The notes under the pieces: generated by a model | Told to the model about the DNA's origin: nothing | Database searches by the model: none | Seen by the model: the letters and a program-made list of their open reading frames with translations, nothing else | Origin: Alphaproteobacteria bacterium | GTDB lineage: Bacteria > Pseudomonadota > Alphaproteobacteria > Caulobacterales > Parvularculaceae | Length of the DNA: 64,000 nt | NCBI GenBank assembly: GCA_016125455.1 | Contig: WGLS01000004.1 | Coordinates: 62,001 to 126,000 of the forward strand | Direction: 5' to 3' | Shown: positions 46,178-55,405 of the stretch, piece after piece | Numbering within the stretch: the stretch's first letter is position 1 | Layout of the letters: every line of letters starts with the position of its first letter | Made by a program: the position numbers and the translations under genes

Positions 46178-48700
46178 TTGCGATTGATCACACGAATTCT
46201 TGCGCTCCTCGGCGCTGTCTGCGCTGTCGCTTCCGTGGCTGGCGGGCCTGCGATCGCTGCGGAACCAACTGCAATAATGCGCCCCGACGATGTCGACGCC
46301 CTAGTGCAGGATTCCGCGTTCGAAAAACTGCCGTTCAACGAGCGGGTAGCAGCCCTTGATCGCGAACTAGATGCCCTTTCGCCGAAAGCTGAGGAAGAGG
46401 CGTGGGCTCGGCTTGTCTACTACAAGTTATTCGCAATGGCGCGGGTCGGGGACTACGACGAAACAAGCGCCTACCTTCGAGCGATCGAAGACCGGTTCCT
46501 TGCTGTCGCCGCAGGGACCGACTACTTCGTCGACGCTCTTTATCCATCAGCGTTCATCTATGTTTCCGCTGGCGATTTCGGGCGGGCGCTTAGCCTGGTT
46601 GAACGAATGAAAGCGGCGCCCGGCTTCGACGCGTCGCCGCTCTACAGGTTCTATGCGGACAATATCCTTGTTGCGATCTACACGAGTATCGGCAACTCCG
46701 TACTCGCCGCCGATATTCTGATCGACAATCTGGAAAGCGGACGTGCGGACTTGCTGCCCGAGCTCGAGCAACTGAAACTCGTGACCAACATCAGCTTTGC
46801 CTTGGTTGAGGGTCGGCAGTTTGATCGCGTCGAGAAATATATCGGCCTCGGTCAACGACGTCTCGAAAGCGCGAGGCGGGGAGGGAGCGTTTCGGAGATC
46901 GGCTTGCTTCAGACGGAATGGCACTTGAACAGCAACCTGGCCCATGCCCTGATTGAACAGGATCGGTTTGATGAACTTCGACCGATTGCGGACAAGTTGA
47001 CCAGGATCAGCGCTTCGTTGGGCTCACAGACGATCGACGTTGGGTCTCGCTACGTCGAGGCCGCGGCGATTTTCGGGGAAGGGCGCCCGGCCGACGCCGC
47101 GAAAATGATTTCCGCTGTCATTCGCGAAATGGAGAGCCTCGGATCGCGCGAGCAGGCAGTCACGTTCTACCGAACCGAAGCCAAGATCCTGTCGTCGCTC
47201 GGCCGCCACAAGGAGGCATTCGCTTCGCTGACGAAAAGCCGCAGCGTTTCCGAAATCACTGATCTTGAGCGCATAAGGGCCCGCAGCGAATTCATGAACG
47301 CGCAGAGTTCGCTGCAAAAGAAAAATCTCGAACTTCAAAAACTGTCTGCTGAATTCGAAGCTGCTGAAAAGCTTCGTCGACGGGACAGATACATCGTCGT
47401 CCTTGCAACGCTTGGCCTGGCGGCTCTGTCAATCCTGGCGATGTTGCTGATGCGATCGAAGAATCGCCTCGAAAAATACGCAGCGGAACTTTCGGAAAGC
47501 GAGCGGCAAGCGCAGCAGGCAGCCCACGCCAAGGCGGCTTTTCTCGCAAACATGAGTCATGAAATCCGTACCCCGTTGAATGGCCTTATGGGCATGGCGC
47601 AGGTGCTGGTAGATCGCGACCTCACTCCCCCCCAGCGGGAGTGCGTCGACATCATCTTGAGCTCGGGCGAGCTTCTTTTGACGGTCGTGAACGACGTGCT
47701 CGATCTGTCGAAGATTGAAGCGGGCAAGATGCACATTGAGAGCATTCCGACTGACCTGCGTCGATGCCTCGATCATCTGGTCCGGCTTTGGGCGCCGAAG
47801 GCGGCGGAAAAAGGCCTGTCGTTGCGGCTTTCCATTGATGACGCCGTGCCGGCGGCGCTCCTTCTCGATCCTGTCAGGCTGCGACAATGCATTGCGAACC
47901 TCATTTCGAATGCCGTGAAGTTCACGTCCCATGGGCAGGTCGTCGTATCAGCCCGCCTCGCAACGCGAGGAAACGTCGACCTCGTCGAAGTGGCGGTGTC
48001 TGACACCGGTGTCGGCATTGATGAGGCGACGAGACGTCGCCTGTTTTCGGCCTTCGAACAGGCCGATACGTCAACCACGCGTCGTTTTGGCGGCAGCGGT
48101 CTTGGATTGGCGATTACATCCCAGTTGGCCGACCTGATGGGCGGCGCAGTGGATGTCGAAAGCAAACTGGGTCGAGGGTCGACGTTCACGTTGCGGCTGC
48201 CGGCGAGGCCGGTTGAGGCGGCCCGGGCCGCGATGCCATCAGAGGCGGCGGAGACGACAGCCAATGACGGCGAAACTGACGTGATTACATCCGTAAACGG
48301 ATTGAAAATCCTGCTTGTTGATGACAATATGGTCAATCGGCTCGTCGTGAAGGCTTTTTTGGGCGAGGTGGACTGCGAGGTTGTCGAGGCGGGCAACGGA
48401 ATGGAGGCGCTCGCGGCGCTTGCGGTCCATGCTGATATTGGCCTCATCCTCCTGGATATGCACATGCCCGTGATGGATGGTCCGGAAACGGTTCGAAGGA
48501 TAAGGGCTTCAAGCGAAGCCTGGCGGACGACGCCAATCCTGACCCTGACGGCCGACGCCATGGCCGGAGATCGCGATCGCTATATCGAAATGGGTACTGA
48601 TGGTTACGTCTCGAAGCCGGTCGTGAAGGCTGACCTTTTCTCCGAGATTGAACGGGTGTTCGCGGCAGATCGAATGGATCGGAGGGCAGACGCGGCATAA
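46178..48700 (+). CDS. Hybrid histidine kinase with periplasmic helical-repeat sensor
   Basis: An 840-residue hybrid kinase. A signal peptide (MRLITRILALLGAVCAVASV) leads to a periplasmic domain of about 350 residues made of paired helices resembling TPR repeats. One membrane helix (YIVVLATLGLAALSILAMLL) follows, then HisKA (phospho-His in ANMSHEIRTPLNGLMG), HATPase (N box IANLISNAVKFT, G boxes DTGVGIDE, GSGLGLAI) and one receiver (Asp in LILLDMHMPVMDG). No PAS or HPt domain is seen. TTG 46178 has GAAGGG upstream and yields a proper signal peptide; the frame opens at 46148. Region 45898-46177 has no supported gene. The signal is unknown. Confidence 0.88.
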   Translation: MRLITRILALLGAVCAVASVAGGPAIAAEPTAIMRPDDVDALVQDSAFEKLPFNERVAALDRELDALSPKAEEEAWARLVYYKLFAMARVGDYDETSAYLRAIEDRFLAVAAGTDYFVDALYPSAFIYVSAGDFGRALSLVERMKAAPGFDASPLYRFYADNILVAIYTSIGNSVLAADILIDNLESGRADLLPELEQLKLVTNISFALVEGRQFDRVEKYIGLGQRRLESARRGGSVSEIGLLQTEWHLNSNLAHALIEQDRFDELRPIADKLTRISASLGSQTIDVGSRYVEAAAIFGEGRPADAAKMISAVIREMESLGSREQAVTFYRTEAKILSSLGRHKEAFASLTKSRSVSEITDLERIRARSEFMNAQSSLQKKNLELQKLSAEFEAAEKLRRRDRYIVVLATLGLAALSILAMLLMRSKNRLEKYAAELSESERQAQQAAHAKAAFLANMSHEIRTPLNGLMGMAQVLVDRDLTPPQRECVDIILSSGELLLTVVNDVLDLSKIEAGKMHIESIPTDLRRCLDHLVRLWAPKAAEKGLSLRLSIDDAVPAALLLDPVRLRQCIANLISNAVKFTSHGQVVVSARLATRGNVDLVEVAVSDTGVGIDEATRRRLFSAFEQADTSTTRRFGGSGLGLAITSQLADLMGGAVDVESKLGRGSTFTLRLPARPVEAARAAMPSEAAETTANDGETDVITSVNGLKILLVDDNMVNRLVVKAFLGEVDCEVVEAGNGMEALAALAVHADIGLILLDMHMPVMDGPETVRRIRASSEAWRTTPILTLTADAMAGDRDRYIEMGTDGYVSKPVVKADLFSEIERVFAADRMDRRADAA

Positions 48701-48735
48701 CCGTTGGTTCCGGTCTGTCGCCGCGATGCGGGCCG

Positions 48736-49086
48736 CTATATCGCGAAGCTCGTGCCGCACCCGCAGCTTGCCGTCGCGATCGGGTTGTTGATCTTGAAAG
48801 CGGCGCCGATCAACTCGTCCGCATAGTCGATTTCCGCGCCGGGCATGTATTCCAGCGAAGTGGCGTCAACTAGCACCGTGACGCCGTCTCGTTCGATGGC
48901 GACATCGTCGTCGCCGCGTTCCTGGACTATTTCAAAGTCGTACTGAAACCCCGAACAGCCGCCGCCGTTAACGGCAACGCGGAGCATTGACCCGGCGGGT
49001 TCCTTCGCAAGAATTTTCCCAATCTGACGCGCTGCGCGCTCAGACAACGTTACGCGGTCGCTTGCGGCTTCTGCTGGCCCACTCAT
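48736..49086 (-). CDS. erpA: Iron-sulfur cluster insertion protein ErpA
   Basis: An A-type Fe-S carrier of 116 residues that passes [4Fe-4S] or [2Fe-2S] clusters to target enzymes. The three conserved Cys are present: NGGGCSGFQYDF and the C-terminal SCGCGTSFAI. The DATSLEYMPGAEIDYAD stretch matches ErpA/HesB. ATG 49086 has GGAG six bases upstream and the family start; the frame opens at 49203. It lies divergent from dgt, the usual alphaproteobacterial order. A 7-bp hairpin CCGCGAA/TTCGCGG (49114-49120/49126-49132) sits in its leader. Confidence 0.93.
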   Translation of the reverse strand: MSGPAEAASDRVTLSERAARQIGKILAKEPAGSMLRVAVNGGGCSGFQYDFEIVQERGDDDVAIERDGVTVLVDATSLEYMPGAEIDYADELIGAAFKINNPIATASCGCGTSFAI

Positions 49087-49289
49087 GTGACGCTCCATTA
49101 CCCGGCGACCCGCCCGCGAAATTCCTTCGCGGAAAGCCGCCAACCAAAATTTAGTTGAGATTGCCGTGGAAACAAGACGTTGAATCGCGGTCCGACTGGA
49201 CATTGCCCAGCAGAATCAGACGAGTGGCGATGATGGCGCAGGATGACGGAAGAATGCGATGATCCGGCCTCGCCATAGGAGCGTTAAAC

Positions 49290-50561
49290 ATGGCTGACCA
49301 TTCGCGTTTGCCTCGCTTGCCGGATCCCGCGGGGGCGAAGACCTCGGACGGGGGGACGCCGATCGGCTTTCCGGGTCCCCTGGCGCCTTACGCGTCGCGC
49401 GCCGAGCTGACTCGGGGTCGGCTGCACATCGAACCAGAGAGCGCGACCCGGACGCCGTTTCAGCGGGATCGTGACAGGGTGATCCACGCTGTCGCGTTCC
49501 GCCGGCTCAAGCACAAGACGCAGGTTTTTTTCTACCACGAAGGCGACTACTATCGAACGCGTCTGACCCACAGCCTTGAGGCGGCGCAGATTTCCCGATC
49601 AATTGCTAGGACGCTCCGGCTCGACGAAGATCTTGCTGAATGCGTCGCATTGGCGCACGACCTCGGTCATCCGCCATTCGGGCATACCGGCGAGGACGCG
49701 CTGAAGGAAGCGATGGCTCCCTATGGCGGCTTCGACCACAACGGTCACTCGCTGCGCCTTTTGACGCGTCTGGAGAACCGTCATGCGGCATTTCGCGGCC
49801 TCAACCTTACGTGGGAAACCCTGGAAGGGGTCGTGAAACATTCAGAAAAACTGATCGGCGCTGACCAGACCGACTATCCAGAAGCGATCGCGGAATATGT
49901 TTCCAATCACGATCTCGCCCTTGACCGGTTCGGCTCACTCGAGTCGCAGGTTGCTGCGATTGCCGACGATATCGCCTACAACAATCATGACGTCGACGAC
50001 GGGCTGCGAGCAGGCATTTTGTCGTTGGATGAAGCGAGAGAGCAGCCCCTGGTCGGCGGCGCGTTGCGCGCGGTAGAAGCGCGGTGGCCCGACGCACCCA
50101 GGGACGTCATGATCGCTGAAGCGGTCTCGGAGCTGATCGGGCGACTTGTTGCAGACGTCGTTGCAGAGACACGCGTCCGGCTCCAAGAATTAAGGCCCGA
50201 ATGCCCGGACGATATTCGCGAGGCGGGCCGTCAGACCGTCGCATTTTCGACGGAAATAGAAACAAAGCTACGCTCCCTTCGCAATTACCTGCAGGTGAAC
50301 ATGTACAGACATTACAAGGTGAACAGGGCGCGATTTCAGGCGCGACGGATCGTGCGCGGGCTATTCGACATTTTTTTCGAAGACCCCGGGACCTTGCCGC
50401 CTCATTGGGGCCGGGAGTTAAAGATCGCTTGCGCCGACAAATCCGGGCACGCAGGCGAAGCGGCGCGGGCCCGCCTGGTCTGCGACTACCTTGCCGGGAT
50501 GACGGACCGGTATGCTATTCGTGAGCATGAGAGGCTTTTTTCGGCGAGCCCGCTGCTTTAG
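49290..50561 (+). CDS. dgt: Deoxyguanosinetriphosphate triphosphohydrolase-like protein
   Basis: An HD-domain dNTPase of 423 residues, hydrolysing dGTP (or other dNTPs) to the nucleoside and triphosphate. HD-superfamily metal ligands are in RLTHSLEAAQIS (His), ALAHDLGHPPFGHTGE (His-Asp), HGxxSLRL-type FDHNGHSLRLL and DIAYNNHDVDDGLRAG. The alphaproteobacterial type lacks the E. coli Dgt N-terminus. ATG 49290 has GGAG eight bases upstream. It starts the erpA-dgt-SPOR-nagZ-scp order; argS, which commonly follows in relatives, is absent here. Confidence 0.93.
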   Translation: MADHSRLPRLPDPAGAKTSDGGTPIGFPGPLAPYASRAELTRGRLHIEPESATRTPFQRDRDRVIHAVAFRRLKHKTQVFFYHEGDYYRTRLTHSLEAAQISRSIARTLRLDEDLAECVALAHDLGHPPFGHTGEDALKEAMAPYGGFDHNGHSLRLLTRLENRHAAFRGLNLTWETLEGVVKHSEKLIGADQTDYPEAIAEYVSNHDLALDRFGSLESQVAAIADDIAYNNHDVDDGLRAGILSLDEAREQPLVGGALRAVEARWPDAPRDVMIAEAVSELIGRLVADVVAETRVRLQELRPECPDDIREAGRQTVAFSTEIETKLRSLRNYLQVNMYRHYKVNRARFQARRIVRGLFDIFFEDPGTLPPHWGRELKIACADKSGHAGEAARARLVCDYLAGMTDRYAIREHERLFSASPLL

Positions 50562-50666
50562 CGACGAGGTCGCCAATCCGTTTCGGGCCGTTGCCATCAG
50601 GCAACGAGTCGCGCATCACGAACGGATTGCGATACGGCCGCGCGCCGCTTCGAGGAGACTGGACCC

Positions 50667-51536
50667 ATGAGTTCATCAACTTTGAATGACGAGTACGACG
50701 AGTTTGACGATCTCGAAGAGGATGATGACGAACCGGGGTTCTCCGGCCTGATGGTGCTGCTGATGGGCGGTCTGATGCTCGGCGCCATGGTCGCTGTTGT
50801 CTGGGTGGCGTACAGCCACGGCGTCAAAATGGGTCAGGACGGCGCCGAAACGCCGATTGTTGCCGCTGATCCGAACCCCGTTCGCGTTGAAAAGCCGCGC
50901 GTTTCAGAAGATGGACCGCCGCGCGCCGTGTACGATGATCCGTCTTCCGGCTCGGACGAAACCGTTGTGCTTGCCGACGCGACGGAAGAACCGATCGAAC
51001 GTCCCGCGCTGGAGAATCCGCTTCTTGATGCCGCGCGCGACGCACCCGAACCCGTTGAAGACGCTGTCGCGGACAGGATCGCTTCGTTGGCGCAGGCGGC
51101 GGATCAAGATGACGGTTCGACTGGCGCCGCCGCAGGTGGGGAGGCCGATACTGCGCAGATGCCGTCACCAAAGCCGACGGCAAAAGCAAGCGATACTGGC
51201 GCTGCTGCTGGTTCATCGGGGCAACGTGGCGCGACGCCGCCACAAACCGCTGCAGCAACGGGCAATGTCGCCGGCGGCGATGCCTTGTCAGGGACGCATG
51301 TCGTGCAGATCGCAGCCCTAAAGTCGCGAGCGGAGGCCGATCAGGCATGGCGGACGATCTCCGGCAAACTTGGCGATTTTGCCGCCGGAAAGGCGCCGGA
51401 TGTGCTCCCGCCGACTAGCGCAAGCGACGTCTACTATCGATTGAGGATCGGTCCGTTCGCCTCCCAGGCTGCCGCGGCAACTTATTGCGAGGGGCTGAAA
51501 GAACGCGGTCAGGGCTGCATGGTTCGCGTCAAGTAG
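50667..51536 (+). CDS. SPOR-domain inner-membrane protein
   Basis: A 289-residue bitopic protein. The acidic cytoplasmic N-terminus (EYDEFDDLEEDDDE) precedes one membrane helix (about 27-51; LMVLLMGGLMLGAMVAVVWV), then a long low-complexity Ala/Pro/Asp-rich periplasmic linker. The last 75 residues form a SPOR domain (VQIAALKSRAEADQAWRTIS, YYRLRIGPFASQAAAATYC), which binds denuded peptidoglycan at the division septum. Position next to nagZ in the conserved block supports a cell-wall role. ATG 50667 has CGAGGAGACTGGAC upstream. Confidence 0.9.
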   Translation: MSSSTLNDEYDEFDDLEEDDDEPGFSGLMVLLMGGLMLGAMVAVVWVAYSHGVKMGQDGAETPIVAADPNPVRVEKPRVSEDGPPRAVYDDPSSGSDETVVLADATEEPIERPALENPLLDAARDAPEPVEDAVADRIASLAQAADQDDGSTGAAAGGEADTAQMPSPKPTAKASDTGAAAGSSGQRGATPPQTAAATGNVAGGDALSGTHVVQIAALKSRAEADQAWRTISGKLGDFAAGKAPDVLPPTSASDVYYRLRIGPFASQAAAATYCEGLKERGQGCMVRVK

Positions 51537-51543
51537 AATCGCT

Positions 51544-52572
51544 ATGGCGCAGGCAGCTGCGATATTTGACACTGAAGGCCCGCGTCCGACCAGGGATGAG
51601 CGGGCCTTTTTCCGTGAGGCCGACCCCGTCGGGTTCATTCTGTTCGCGGATCATTGCGCTAGTCGGGAAGATGCGCGCGCTCTGGTGTCAGAGTTAAGCG
51701 ATTGCGTCGGGCGGGACAACCTCCTTTTCCTAATTGATCAGGAAGGGGGGCGCGTCGCGCGAATGAAGCCGCCTGTTTTTCCGGCCTTTCATCCCCCTGC
51801 GCGACTCGGCGAGCTGTATAGGCTCGACCGGGCGTCCGCTGCCGCAGCAGCGAGACTGACAGGTTTTCTCCTCGGTCGAATGGTTTCCGCTGTCGGGATA
51901 AACGTGAACTGCGCGCCGATGCTCGACGTGCCACAGATCGATTCCGATCAAGTCGTTCTGGGCGATCGTGCGCTTGCGAGACATCCGGACATCGTTGCCG
52001 CGCTTGGGCGGGCAATGGCCGTTGGACTCAAGGAAGGCGGCGCGCTGCCGGTAATGAAACACTTGCCAGGGCATGGCCGATCGATCGTTGACAGTCATGC
52101 CACCCTGCCGCGGGTATCGGCTTCGCTTGACGATCTGCGTAAGGCCGATTTTGCTCCGTTCAAGGCGCTCAACGATCTGTTGATGGGCATGACGGCGCAC
52201 ATCGTCTACGATGCGATCGATCCGGATGCGCCGGCGACCCTTTCGGGCAAGGTGATTTCCGAAACGATTCGGCAGGAAATCGGCTTTGGCGGGCTACTCT
52301 TTTCCGACGATCTGAGGATGGGCGCGCTTGGTGGACCGATTGGTCCCCGCGCCTGCGCGGCGCTCGAAGCGGGATGCGATATTGCGCTTTGCTGCAACTA
52401 CACGTTGGGCGAGAAGATCGAGACCATGGCTTCGGATATTGCGCTGCGTCCCAGCGCCCAACGCCGCCTTGATCGCGTGTTGAATGAGCTGCCGGCGCGC
52501 GAAGCCGATGGCGCCTTCGAAGAGGAATACGCGGAGCTTGAGGCGCTGCTAAGGCCGGTCGTGGTCGCTTGA
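51544..52572 (+). CDS. nagZ: Beta-N-acetylhexosaminidase (glycoside hydrolase family 3)
   Basis: NagZ removes GlcNAc from peptidoglycan muropeptides in the cytoplasm during cell-wall recycling. The 342-residue GH3 protein has LLFLIDQEGGRVARMKPP, NVNCAPMLDVP, VMKHLPGHGRSIVDSHATLP (Lys-His of the His-Asp/Glu pair, loop) and the nucleophile Asp in LLFSDDLRMGAL. It follows the SPOR gene by 7 bases and is clearly in the same operon. Length is normal. Confidence 0.96.
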   Translation: MAQAAAIFDTEGPRPTRDERAFFREADPVGFILFADHCASREDARALVSELSDCVGRDNLLFLIDQEGGRVARMKPPVFPAFHPPARLGELYRLDRASAAAAARLTGFLLGRMVSAVGINVNCAPMLDVPQIDSDQVVLGDRALARHPDIVAALGRAMAVGLKEGGALPVMKHLPGHGRSIVDSHATLPRVSASLDDLRKADFAPFKALNDLLMGMTAHIVYDAIDPDAPATLSGKVISETIRQEIGFGGLLFSDDLRMGALGGPIGPRACAALEAGCDIALCCNYTLGEKIETMASDIALRPSAQRRLDRVLNELPAREADGAFEEEYAELEALLRPVVVA

Positions 52573-52646
52573 GGGCGAGCTCGTCGTTTTCCCGTGTCCG
52601 GCGACTTTCGACCGCCGTACGCTTCGAATCACAGTTAGCTGAAACG

Positions 52647-52660
52647 TCCGCAATTGCGGA
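52647..52660. promoter_or_regulatory. 14-base perfect palindrome TCCGCAATTGCGGA before scpA
   Basis: This palindrome lies 26 bases before the scpA ATG, in the 114-base gap after nagZ. It shares the ten-base core CGCAATTGCG with a palindrome at 20774-20787 downstream of mmsA. Candidate operator or recognition site. The biological meaning is unknown. Confidence 0.3.
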
Positions 52661-52686
52661 GCCAACGATCGGGTCGACGCTAGGTT

Positions 52687-53565
52687 ATGGATACAGCCGC
52701 TTGCACGAAGGATGAGGATCGCGCGATCGAAATCGACGCGGATGAGGACTTCGATTTACCGGTACGGTCGCTCGTCGCGGACGTTGACGAGCTGATTGTC
52801 AACATTGACGGATATCAGGGGCCGCTGGACCTGTTGCTCGAGCTTGCCCGATCGCAAAAAGTGGATCTGCGCAGGGTGTCGATCCTGCCGCTGGTTGAGC
52901 AATACCTTGCCTTCGTCGAGGCCGCGAAAGCCTTGCGACTTGATCTTGCTGCTGACTATCTTGTGATGGCGTCGTGGCTGGCGTTTCTCAAGACCAAGCT
53001 CTTGTTGCCCAAGTCAGAAACTGGCGATGACGAACCTACCGCCGACGAAATGGCGGCGCGTCTCGCGTTCCAGCTTCAACGCCTTGAAGCGATGCGACGC
53101 GCCGTCAGCGAATTGTTTGCCCGACCCCAGGAAGGCGTCGATTTCGTCGCGAGGGGTGAACCTGAAGGGCGGAAGATCGAGCGGCGTAAGGAATGGCGCG
53201 CCGATCTGTTCGATTTGCTCAAGGCTTACACGACGCAGCGCATTGGCAATCTGCAACGCACCTACAGCCCGCCGCCGCCGCCGGTCTTCTCAATCGAGGA
53301 GGCGCGCGCGCGACTTGCGCGAATACTCGGCGATATCCCGGACTGGACGGATCTGCGCGTCCTGGCGCCGTTCCAGACCGAGGGCGCGCCCCGTGCCAGC
53401 GTCCTGGCGAGCGCCTTCAACGCCATTCTCGAGTTTGCGAAGGATGGCCGGATAGAACTGCGCCAGCTCGGCCATTATGAACCTCTTTTCCTGCGACCGC
53501 GAAGAGGCGAGACGCCGGGTATCGACGGGGGCATCTCGCCAATTGGACCGCGGCAAGGCGGTTAG
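52687..53565 (+). CDS. scpA: Segregation and condensation protein A
   Basis: ScpA is the kleisin that bridges SMC heads in the bacterial condensin. The 292-residue protein has the diagnostic NIDGYQGPLDLLLELARSQK at about residues 38-58, ADYLVMASWLAFLKTKLLLP and a C-terminal winged-helix part (FNAILEFAKDGRIELRQLG). The N-terminal 35 residues are acidic and longer than usual. The stop is followed by 16 bases before the favoured scpB start. Gene order nagZ-scpA-scpB-tat is typical of the class. Confidence 0.95.
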   Translation: MDTAACTKDEDRAIEIDADEDFDLPVRSLVADVDELIVNIDGYQGPLDLLLELARSQKVDLRRVSILPLVEQYLAFVEAAKALRLDLAADYLVMASWLAFLKTKLLLPKSETGDDEPTADEMAARLAFQLQRLEAMRRAVSELFARPQEGVDFVARGEPEGRKIERRKEWRADLFDLLKAYTTQRIGNLQRTYSPPPPPVFSIEEARARLARILGDIPDWTDLRVLAPFQTEGAPRASVLASAFNAILEFAKDGRIELRQLGHYEPLFLRPRRGETPGIDGGISPIGPRQGG

Positions 53566-53581
53566 TGTCGGAGTGAAAGCG

Positions 53582-54523
53582 ATGGAAGATCTCGCCGCGG
53601 AATCAGCCTCGAAAAGGCGGGGCGAACCCCTTGAACCAATGTCCGTGCGTAGTGCGCAGGCAACTCTTGCCGAACGACTTGGCGTTGGCTCGGACGATGA
53701 TCATGACAATGATGGTCCGTCCCGGGACGACGACCCGGAACGCGAAGGGGGAGGCGGGTCAGATCGCGACCGCACCGATCCTTCCGAACTTCAGTCGCGA
53801 TCGCCAGTCTATGATGCCGCTCAGCAAGCGGAGCATGTACGCCTCGTCGAAGCGCTGCTGTTTGCCTCCAGCGAGCCAGTGACGGCGTCGCTGATCGCCA
53901 AACGACTGCCGGTCGGCGCGGACGTCGTTGGCGCTCTCAACGCGCTGCAGCAGCGATATGAAGGCCGCGGCGTCGTCGTCCAGAACGCCGGCGGTCGTTA
54001 TCGTTTCATAACCAACCCGGACGTCGCGTATATTCTTACCGAAGAACGCGTCGAGACGCGCAAGCTGTCGCGGGCGGCAATGGAGACGCTGGCGGTGATT
54101 GCCTATCATCAGCCGTGCACCAGAGCGGATATTGAAGACGTTCGCGGCGTCGCGGTTTCGAAAGGGTCGATCGACCAGCTTCTGGAGATGGGCTGGATCA
54201 GGCTGGCCGGGCGTCGACGGGATGCGCCGGGGCGGCCGGTCCTCTACGCTACGACGACGGAATTTCTTGCTCACTTTGACCTTGAGGCCATTGGCGACTT
54301 GCCAGGAATGTCCGATCTCAAGGCGGCGGGTTTGCTCGACGCGAACCTTCCGCCGGATTTCACGATCCCAATGCCGAGCGGTTCAATGGATGACGAGGGC
54401 AACGAAGTTGACGAGCAGGAGTCAGATTCGTCTGACGATCCGGAATTCGTGCAAGATTTTCACGACGCCGAAGCGCAGGGTCGGATTCATTCCGAGGCGA
54501 CCGACGACGAAAACATCGATTAA
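53582..54523 (+). CDS. scpB: Segregation and condensation protein B
   Basis: ScpB dimers bind the ScpA kleisin in the SMC complex. Residues about 85-245 give the double winged-helix core: RLVEALLFASSEPVTASLIA, GVVVQNAGGRYRFITNPDV, METLAVIAYHQPCTRADIED, VSKGSIDQLLEMGWI and GRPVLYATTTEFLAHF. The protein has an unusual acidic N-terminal extension (about 60-80 residues rich in Asp, Glu, Arg) and an acidic C-terminal tail. ATG 53582 has GGAG eight bases upstream and is chosen over the open frame from 53477, which would overlap scpA by 89 bases. Some later start is possible. Confidence 0.93.
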   Translation: MEDLAAESASKRRGEPLEPMSVRSAQATLAERLGVGSDDDHDNDGPSRDDDPEREGGGGSDRDRTDPSELQSRSPVYDAAQQAEHVRLVEALLFASSEPVTASLIAKRLPVGADVVGALNALQQRYEGRGVVVQNAGGRYRFITNPDVAYILTEERVETRKLSRAAMETLAVIAYHQPCTRADIEDVRGVAVSKGSIDQLLEMGWIRLAGRRRDAPGRPVLYATTTEFLAHFDLEAIGDLPGMSDLKAAGLLDANLPPDFTIPMPSGSMDDEGNEVDEQESDSSDDPEFVQDFHDAEAQGRIHSEATDDENID

Positions 54524-54618
54524 CCTTCAAGGCGTTTAAGTGTCGCCAGAAGATTGCCGCGAAGGGTTTTGCGCGCTAGCAACGGCTCGAACGGCGGCAT
54601 TAGAAAGGCGCTCACTAA

Positions 54619-54843
54619 ATGGCGTTGGGTCCTTGGCAAATCGTTATAATTCTCCTGCTCGCCGGGTTGCTGCTCGGCGGTGGAGGTCGGATTTCGGCGC
54701 TAATGGGTGATTTCGCAAAGGGAATCAAGGCGTTCCGGAAGGGTCTTGAGGACGATGGTGACAAAGCGCTCGAAAAACGCGCGGATGCTGCAAAGGACGT
54801 AACGCCCAAAGCCGAAGGCGAGTCGTCCAAGGAAAGCAGCTAG
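54619..54843 (+). CDS. tatA: Twin-arginine translocase subunit TatA
   Basis: TatA forms the pore-like oligomer of the Tat pathway for folded proteins. The 74-residue product has an N-terminal membrane helix ([17 protein letters not shown]) and amphipathic helix with [18 protein letters not shown], then a polar tail. The hinge reads GGGGRIS instead of the usual F-G-x-x-K/R-(L/I)-P, a variant. It is followed by tatB and tatC in the usual order. Confidence 0.93.
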   Translation: MALGPWQIVIILLLAGLLLGGGGRISALMGDFAKGIKAFRKGLEDDGDKALEKRADAAKDVTPKAEGESSKESS

Positions 54844-54919
54844 CCAATAAGACGAGACGAGCGCGCTGTTCAACGCGTCCGCCGCGCCGCGGCGCGCTTG
54901 CGAAAGGGCGTCGAAGTTC

Positions 54920-55405
54920 ATGAGTTTGCTCCCTCAATTCGGGTTTTTTGAACTCATCCTTGTCGCTGCGATCGCGCTGATGGTCGTAGGGCCGAAGGAC
55001 TTGCCTCGGTTGATGCGATCCGCCGGCCGCATGGCGGCGCAGGCGCGCCGAATGGCCAGCGAGTTCACCGCCGCCTTCGACCAGATGGCGCGAGAAGCGG
55101 AAATGGAGGAAATGCGGAAAGAGATCGAAGCGCTCAAGTCCGCAAATCCAGTCAACCAGATCCGAAGGGCCGCCGAAGACCTCGTGTCGCCCGTCAAGGC
55201 TGCTGCGGATGAAGCGGTCAAGGCAACTGAAGCGGCGAAGCAGCCGTCAGGTGGCGGCAAGGTTGAGGACAAGCAGTCTGCGACCCCGCCGGCTGGCGGC
55301 GAGCCAGCGGCCGGCGAGGCCATTGACGACAATCTTTCGACTGCCGTTGAGCATCGCGATGCCCGGGGGCCGGACGCGGAAGCTGGCGGGGAGCGTGGCC
55401 GGTGA
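54920..55405 (+). CDS. tatB: Twin-arginine translocase subunit TatB
   Basis: TatB with TatC forms the Tat receptor. The 161-residue protein begins MSLLPQFGFFELILVAAIAL (membrane helix, with the conserved FGFFELILV), then the hinge VVGPKDLPRLMRSAG, an amphipathic helix and a long Ala/Glu/Lys-rich tail. Its stop overlaps the GTG start of tatC (GTGA), indicating coupled translation. Gene order and the G-P-K-D-L-P motif distinguish it from TatA. Confidence 0.95.
   Translation: MSLLPQFGFFELILVAAIALMVVGPKDLPRLMRSAGRMAAQARRMASEFTAAFDQMAREAEMEEMRKEIEALKSANPVNQIRRAAEDLVSPVKAAADEAVKATEAAKQPSGGGKVEDKQSATPPAGGEPAAGEAIDDNLSTAVEHRDARGPDAEAGGERGR

Noticed and set aside
49114-49132. Hairpin in the erpA leader as a regulatory element
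   Set aside because: Seven base pairs in GC-rich sequence are too common to claim a function; mentioned only with erpA.
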